Positions 60,792-64,000 of a DNA stretch of 64,000 bases are shown here, one piece after another. Below the pieces are notes generated by a model. That model searched no databases, was not told the origin of the DNA, and worked only from the letters and a program-made list of their open reading frames with translations. The DNA is taken from the NCBI RefSeq assembly GCF_954871325.1, contig NC_088776.1:22802508-22866507 (forward strand), written 5' to 3'. Source of the DNA: Gordionus sp. m RMFG-2023 (Eukaryota > Nematomorpha > Gordioida > Chordodea > Parachordodidae). Made by a program: the position numbers and the translations under genes. Positions within the stretch are counted from its first letter, which is position 1. Each line of letters starts with the position of its first letter.

Positions 60792-61207
60792 TTTATTTTG
60801 TTTTGTAAAAAATTGAAACTGCTTGAAATTGATAATAACCATTTTAGATAAACATATTTTTGCTTGTATCTTTTTTTTTGTAAAAAACATTAATAACTGG
60901 AGACTGTACATTTGTAAAAAAATATAAGCTACTCTATGTATTATATTGCTTTTATTTAAAAATAATAAATTAAACATTAAAATCAGGATTGTATTGTAAT
61001 AAATTTATGAATCTATTAGGTGTTTAACGTTCAAATTTGTGCACCACACATTACAATAATATACAATATAACATATGATAGCTACATTGGTCGAAAAAAA
61101 AGACAGCTCATAATCAAAACATACATGAAAATATTAAGACCTTGAAATTCTAAATTGTAAGCAAAAAATAACCAACCAACTTTCATGATTAGCCAAAGTG
61201 TTATTAA
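60792..61207. other. Short gap between convergent NCLN and PIG-M
   Basis: About 415 bases that must hold the 3' UTRs of both genes. AATAAA-like words occur on both strands (for example AATAAATTTATG near 61001). A 77-codon open frame here on the minus strand is rich in Phe, Ile, Lys and not convincing. Confidence 0.45.
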
Positions 61208-62374
61208 CTAGATAGGAAGTTTACCAAATGTTTTTAAGCTGAATTGTTCAAGCTCATTAAAAGATGGGGCTAATACAATGGGCAAAAAAATTAAAGGCCA
61301 TAAGAAATATTGGGATGTTATAACTTTGTTAAATGTTACAAAAGTAAGTGTAATGATTAAAAGGCAACTAGCAAGTTTGTGTATATGATGTGAAACTACG
61401 ATAGACAATTGATTACCATTAAATATTTCATATACATTAAATATTTTGAAAGGAATGTATAGGGATATGACAGTGACAATTAATTTATCTAGAGATAATA
61501 GTTGATATAATTTCATTAAATCTAATCGTGTTTCAAAATGGGATAAAATTGGAGTGCTAAGTGATAAATATGTAGGATAAAAATGCATTGAAAAATTATG
61601 CTTAAAATCTTTGCGATATATGAGATGATAAAGAAACGCCGAATTTATATAAGGTTGATGAAATATTTTATAAAAATAGAATGTTAAAATGGTAAATGTC
61701 AAGAATGCAGTTCCAAAAAATATAAAATGCTGATAATTAAAAATAAATTTAGGAAATTTTGAATTTCTCTGAAGTAGAAAGAAATAAAATGTTGGTATAA
61801 ATAAAATAGGAAAAATTCTAAGGTGAATACATAAGCCATATAAAAAGCTTGAAATAAGACAAGAATTTGGTTTATTTATTTCATGAAGTAAAAATGCAAA
61901 TAAACAACAAATTAATGAATCAAAATTACCTCTTGTTGATATTGCAATGACCAAAGGATTATATAACCAAATATTTTTAATAAGAAATAATAAAGTTGTA
62001 CTAGAGTGAGCATGGAGTAAAATTGAGGATAATTTATTTATAAACAAAGCTGCTACTATATCTGAAGAAGCATAAATAAATTTACAAAGTCCACTTACAA
62101 AATATATATCAATTAAGGTTATATATGCAATCAATGGATTATATCTATAAGTTGGGTTTATAATATATAAATCTACAAATTTTGGTGATTTCAATGTATG
62201 AGATGCTTGCAAATAAACATCATAGTCAATATCAGTGTATTTTACACGAAAATATTTGTCTTGTATCATAGAATATGTTATCAATATAATTCTAATCATA
62301 TATGCCATAATAAATATAAAGTAATTCATCATATATGGTGTTATTTCAGCCTTAATCCTCAATTGAATTAACAA
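61208..62374 (-). CDS. PIGM: GPI mannosyltransferase 1 (PIG-M)
   Basis: Adds the first mannose to the GPI-anchor precursor in the ER lumen, from dolichol-phosphate-mannose. A single uninterrupted frame of 388 codons; starting at the second Met (62332, MMNYFIF) gives 374 residues. Human PIG-M has 423. Evidence: the lumenal acidic motif VKYTDIDYDV after the first membrane segment, INPTYRYNPLIAY, NPLVIAISTRGNFDSLICC, YGLCIHLRIFPILFIPTF, FLYHLIYRKDFKHNFSMHFY and, near the C-terminus, VTFNKVITSQYFLWPL. About eight or more hydrophobic segments fit a multispanning ER protein. It lacks introns, unlike its neighbours. The second Met is preferred because the first lies within the coding part of GTF2H5 just upstream on the same strand; the gap is then 19 bases. 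Confidence 0.95.
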   Translation of the reverse strand: MLIQLRIKAEITPYMMNYFIFIMAYMIRIILITYSMIQDKYFRVKYTDIDYDVYLQASHTLKSPKFVDLYIINPTYRYNPLIAYITLIDIYFVSGLCKFIYASSDIVAALFINKLSSILLHAHSSTTLLFLIKNIWLYNPLVIAISTRGNFDSLICCLFAFLLHEINKPNSCLISSFLYGLCIHLRIFPILFIPTFYFFLLQRNSKFPKFIFNYQHFIFFGTAFLTFTILTFYFYKIFHQPYINSAFLYHLIYRKDFKHNFSMHFYPTYLSLSTPILSHFETRLDLMKLYQLLSLDKLIVTVISLYIPFKIFNVYEIFNGNQLSIVVSHHIHKLASCLLIITLTFVTFNKVITSQYFLWPLIFLPIVLAPSFNELEQFSLKTFGKLPI

Positions 62375-62658
62375 CTGGAAATGATAATTTGTCTAATAAT
62401 TCATCTACTTCTTCCCGAAGTGATTCAACAATGTCTGAAGAAACAAAGATATGTGTATCATCTAAGTCTTTCATATTATTTAATACAATTAAAACATTTT
62501 AAAAAAAACTTGAATTATAAATTTTTTGCCCAATTTTGAAGTTTCATCGAGATAAATTAAAAACTGTTTCATAGTCGAATCACTTAAATACCTGTTTATA
62601 AAAATAATTTGCATAAAGTTTACCATTCTATCATGACTCCTTTTATCACATTTACCAT
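62352..62658 (-). CDS. GTF2H5: TFIIH subunit GTF2H5 (TTDA/Tfb5)
   Basis: Smallest subunit of TFIIH, stabilising the complex for transcription and nucleotide excision repair by binding p52. Three exons: 62658-62624, 62582-62509 and 62467-62352, together 225 bp, 74 residues (human 71). It reads MVNVIKGVMIECDSTMKQFL, then the conserved LGKKFIIQ and DLDDTHIFV, then VESLREEVDELLD. The first intron (41 bp) starts GTAAAC and ends TTTAAG; an inner AACAG would give a worse protein match. The second, also 41 bp, starts TTTTTTTT after CAAG and ends GAAAG. Its left edge lacks GT, as if one G were lost from AAGGTTTT, yet only this junction keeps frame and homology. A TTTTTTTAG lies 8 bases before the start codon, a possible splice acceptor. 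No room for a 3' UTR before PIG-M. Confidence 0.9.
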
Positions 62659-62997
62659 GTTTATAACTAAAAAAATATATAGACCCTTGACAGCTGTTAA
62701 ATACTGACAACATTATGTCATGATAATACTAATATTAGAAACATAAAATTCATTAGAACCAATCATATTTTAAAAAATGACAATTTAGAACACAAATAAA
62801 TATAATAATGGAAAATACTAAATATTAGAGCGTTTTAATATTATAATATATTATAGCTCTCTAACCCGGTATGTTCGCACTAAATTATAGAATTAAACAT
62901 AATAATTTAAAAGGTTAATCAAAACTTCGTTCATTAATGTAACCTTTGCGATTGCGCCAATTTCTCTATAATATGTTTAGGGTTTCAAGGGTATCAC
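62659..62997. other. Upstream of GTF2H5
   Basis: About 340 bases that should contain the promoter of GTF2H5 (and perhaps of the GTF2H5/PIG-M pair). No coding or element end is seen up to the hAT terminus at 62998. Confidence 0.4.
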
Positions 62998-64000
62998 CAG
63001 GGCCGTAGCTATGAATTTTCAGCTAGGGGTCCAGCTGCTTAGTTGAGGGGGCCACTATTTTTTAAAAATAAAACAAATTAAGCATTCATTAAAAATTTTT
63101 GCCATTTTTATCAAAAATTTATTAATGTAATATGAATACAAAATAATACTATAATATGAATATACAAAATTATAATATAATATGACGATTTTTTATTTTT
63201 AAATTTTAACATAAATTAATTAATGAATAAATTTTCTGTTATATTTTTTCATAAGCCATCAATACGAAATTTTGCTTACGTTGATCTTTGATCGACTCTA
63301 GTGCTCGATAGAACTCTCTTTAGTGTAGAGAATGAGGTCTCGAAGCCGCTGATACCCCAATGATGATGGCTGCTGAGTAGAATTTATACACTTTTTTAAA
63401 TGCATGATGATATTTTTTTATACATATTTAGGATATAAAAATTATGTATTTCTTTAACTTCTGCAGCTAATAATCCTTTAGCTTTTTTATTTTATGATGT
63501 AACGTTCCTATATTTAAGTTTAATAATGATTCTAATGGGATTATTTTATCTGATATAAAATAATCAGGGTAAAAGGGGACAATGTATTGTTAGTAGATTA
63601 TAATCATCTTGTGTAAATATATCTAAAAAACGATCAACAGAGTAATCAATAATTTCATAATAATTCCTAGTCTATTTCACAATCAAATTGTAATTTGGAC
63701 TCGACTAAAAAATCTTGAAAGTTTATATTAGTTTTACGTAACTTTGATAATTTTTGGGGAGTGAGATTAAATTCTTCTAAAATTTTTACAGCCTTAATTC
63801 TAATAAAATCAAAAGAATTATCGCTTCTTTTATTTTTTATTATATTGATTGTGGAATCAATACAATTTTTAGCATCATATTGGACATTTTTGGGTATAAA
63901 TTTCATAATTTTATTTAATTCAGGATCTATGGATGGTGTATGAAAATTCTAGAAAAATAAATTTTGTTTTCATCATTTGCAGCTTCCGTAATTATCTCCT
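62998..64000 (-). mobile_element. Third copy of the TTF-hAT family, cut by the window end
   Basis: It begins CAGGGCCGTAGCTATGAATT, matching the complement of the right end of the 16.9-kb copy (CAGGGTCGTAGCCAGGAATT). The minus strand carries the same transposase region: 63906-63667 reads MKFIPKNVQYD and then AKNCIDSTINIIKNKRSD. In the first copy these two segments are about 800 bp apart, so this copy has an internal deletion. The dimerisation region near 63240-63370 is present but shifted. The 8 bases before it are GGTATCAC; the partner duplication lies beyond the window. Confidence 0.85.

Noticed and set aside
1-64000. Glomeromycotan-type fungal origin
   Set aside because: AT richness and transposon load would fit, but RPL15 carries animal-type signatures, nicalin has a 16.8-kb intron, and the orphan transposon family is best known from animals. 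Not excluded.
1-64000. tRNA, rRNA genes and CRISPR arrays
   Set aside because: None could be recognised; the short tandem arrays lack the spacer-repeat pattern of CRISPR and the genome is eukaryotic.

Overview
The window is very AT-rich eukaryotic DNA in which a few conserved, intron-bearing host genes sit in a dense mass of DNA transposons. Introns are flanked by GT (once GC) and AG, with weak donor consensus and little pyrimidine tract before the acceptor. The RPL15, ARP3, nicalin and PIG-M proteins point to an animal or close relative: RPL15 has the animal-type QYRQL and NTLQL signatures and is exactly 204 residues. The lineage cannot be fixed from this window. An early-diverging fungus was considered and is less likely.

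Layout. 1-2.99 kb: repeats and one small MITE. 2.99-3.69 kb: RPL15 (minus, 3 exons). 5.0-6.2 kb: unidentified exon-like stretches (minus). 6.86-11.27 kb: a Ginger-type DNA transposon (integrase plus OTU domain) flanked by CCGG. 11.5-14.05 kb: a Helitron-like element with a LINE fragment and minisatellites inside. 16.9-20.3 kb: a TTF-finger hAT transposon. 21.2-22.4 kb: nested MITEs. 23.05-28.43 kb: ARP3 (minus, 6 exons including a 77-bp one). 30.65-60.79 kb: nicalin (NCLN, plus, 14 exons), a 30-kb gene whose sixth intron alone is 16.8 kb and holds at least ten transposons, some nested three deep. 61.2-62.66 kb: PIG-M and GTF2H5 (minus), packed almost end to end. 63.0-64.0 kb: another copy of the 16.9-kb hAT family, cut by the window end.

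How the genes relate. The host genes are housekeeping: ribosome (RPL15), actin branching (ARP3 of the Arp2/3 complex), membrane-protein biogenesis at the ER translocon (NCLN of the BOS complex), GPI-anchor mannosylation in the ER lumen (PIG-M) and TFIIH stability (GTF2H5). They form no pathway. The GTF2H5/PIG-M pair is spaced as if on one transcript.

Most notable. (1) A 2.9-kb element in NCLN intron 12 with CACTGTGTGACAA terminal inverted repeats and TTA flanks; its only gene belongs to an uncharacterised animal multicopy family, so that family is probably a transposase. (2) The complete 14-exon NCLN model through its transposon-filled introns. (3) The Ginger element. (4) The GTF2H5/PIG-M near-overlap with an irregular 41-nt intron. 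(5) A 0.2-kb palindromic MITE family and a GC-rich-ended hAT MITE family whose 8-bp duplications can be read directly.
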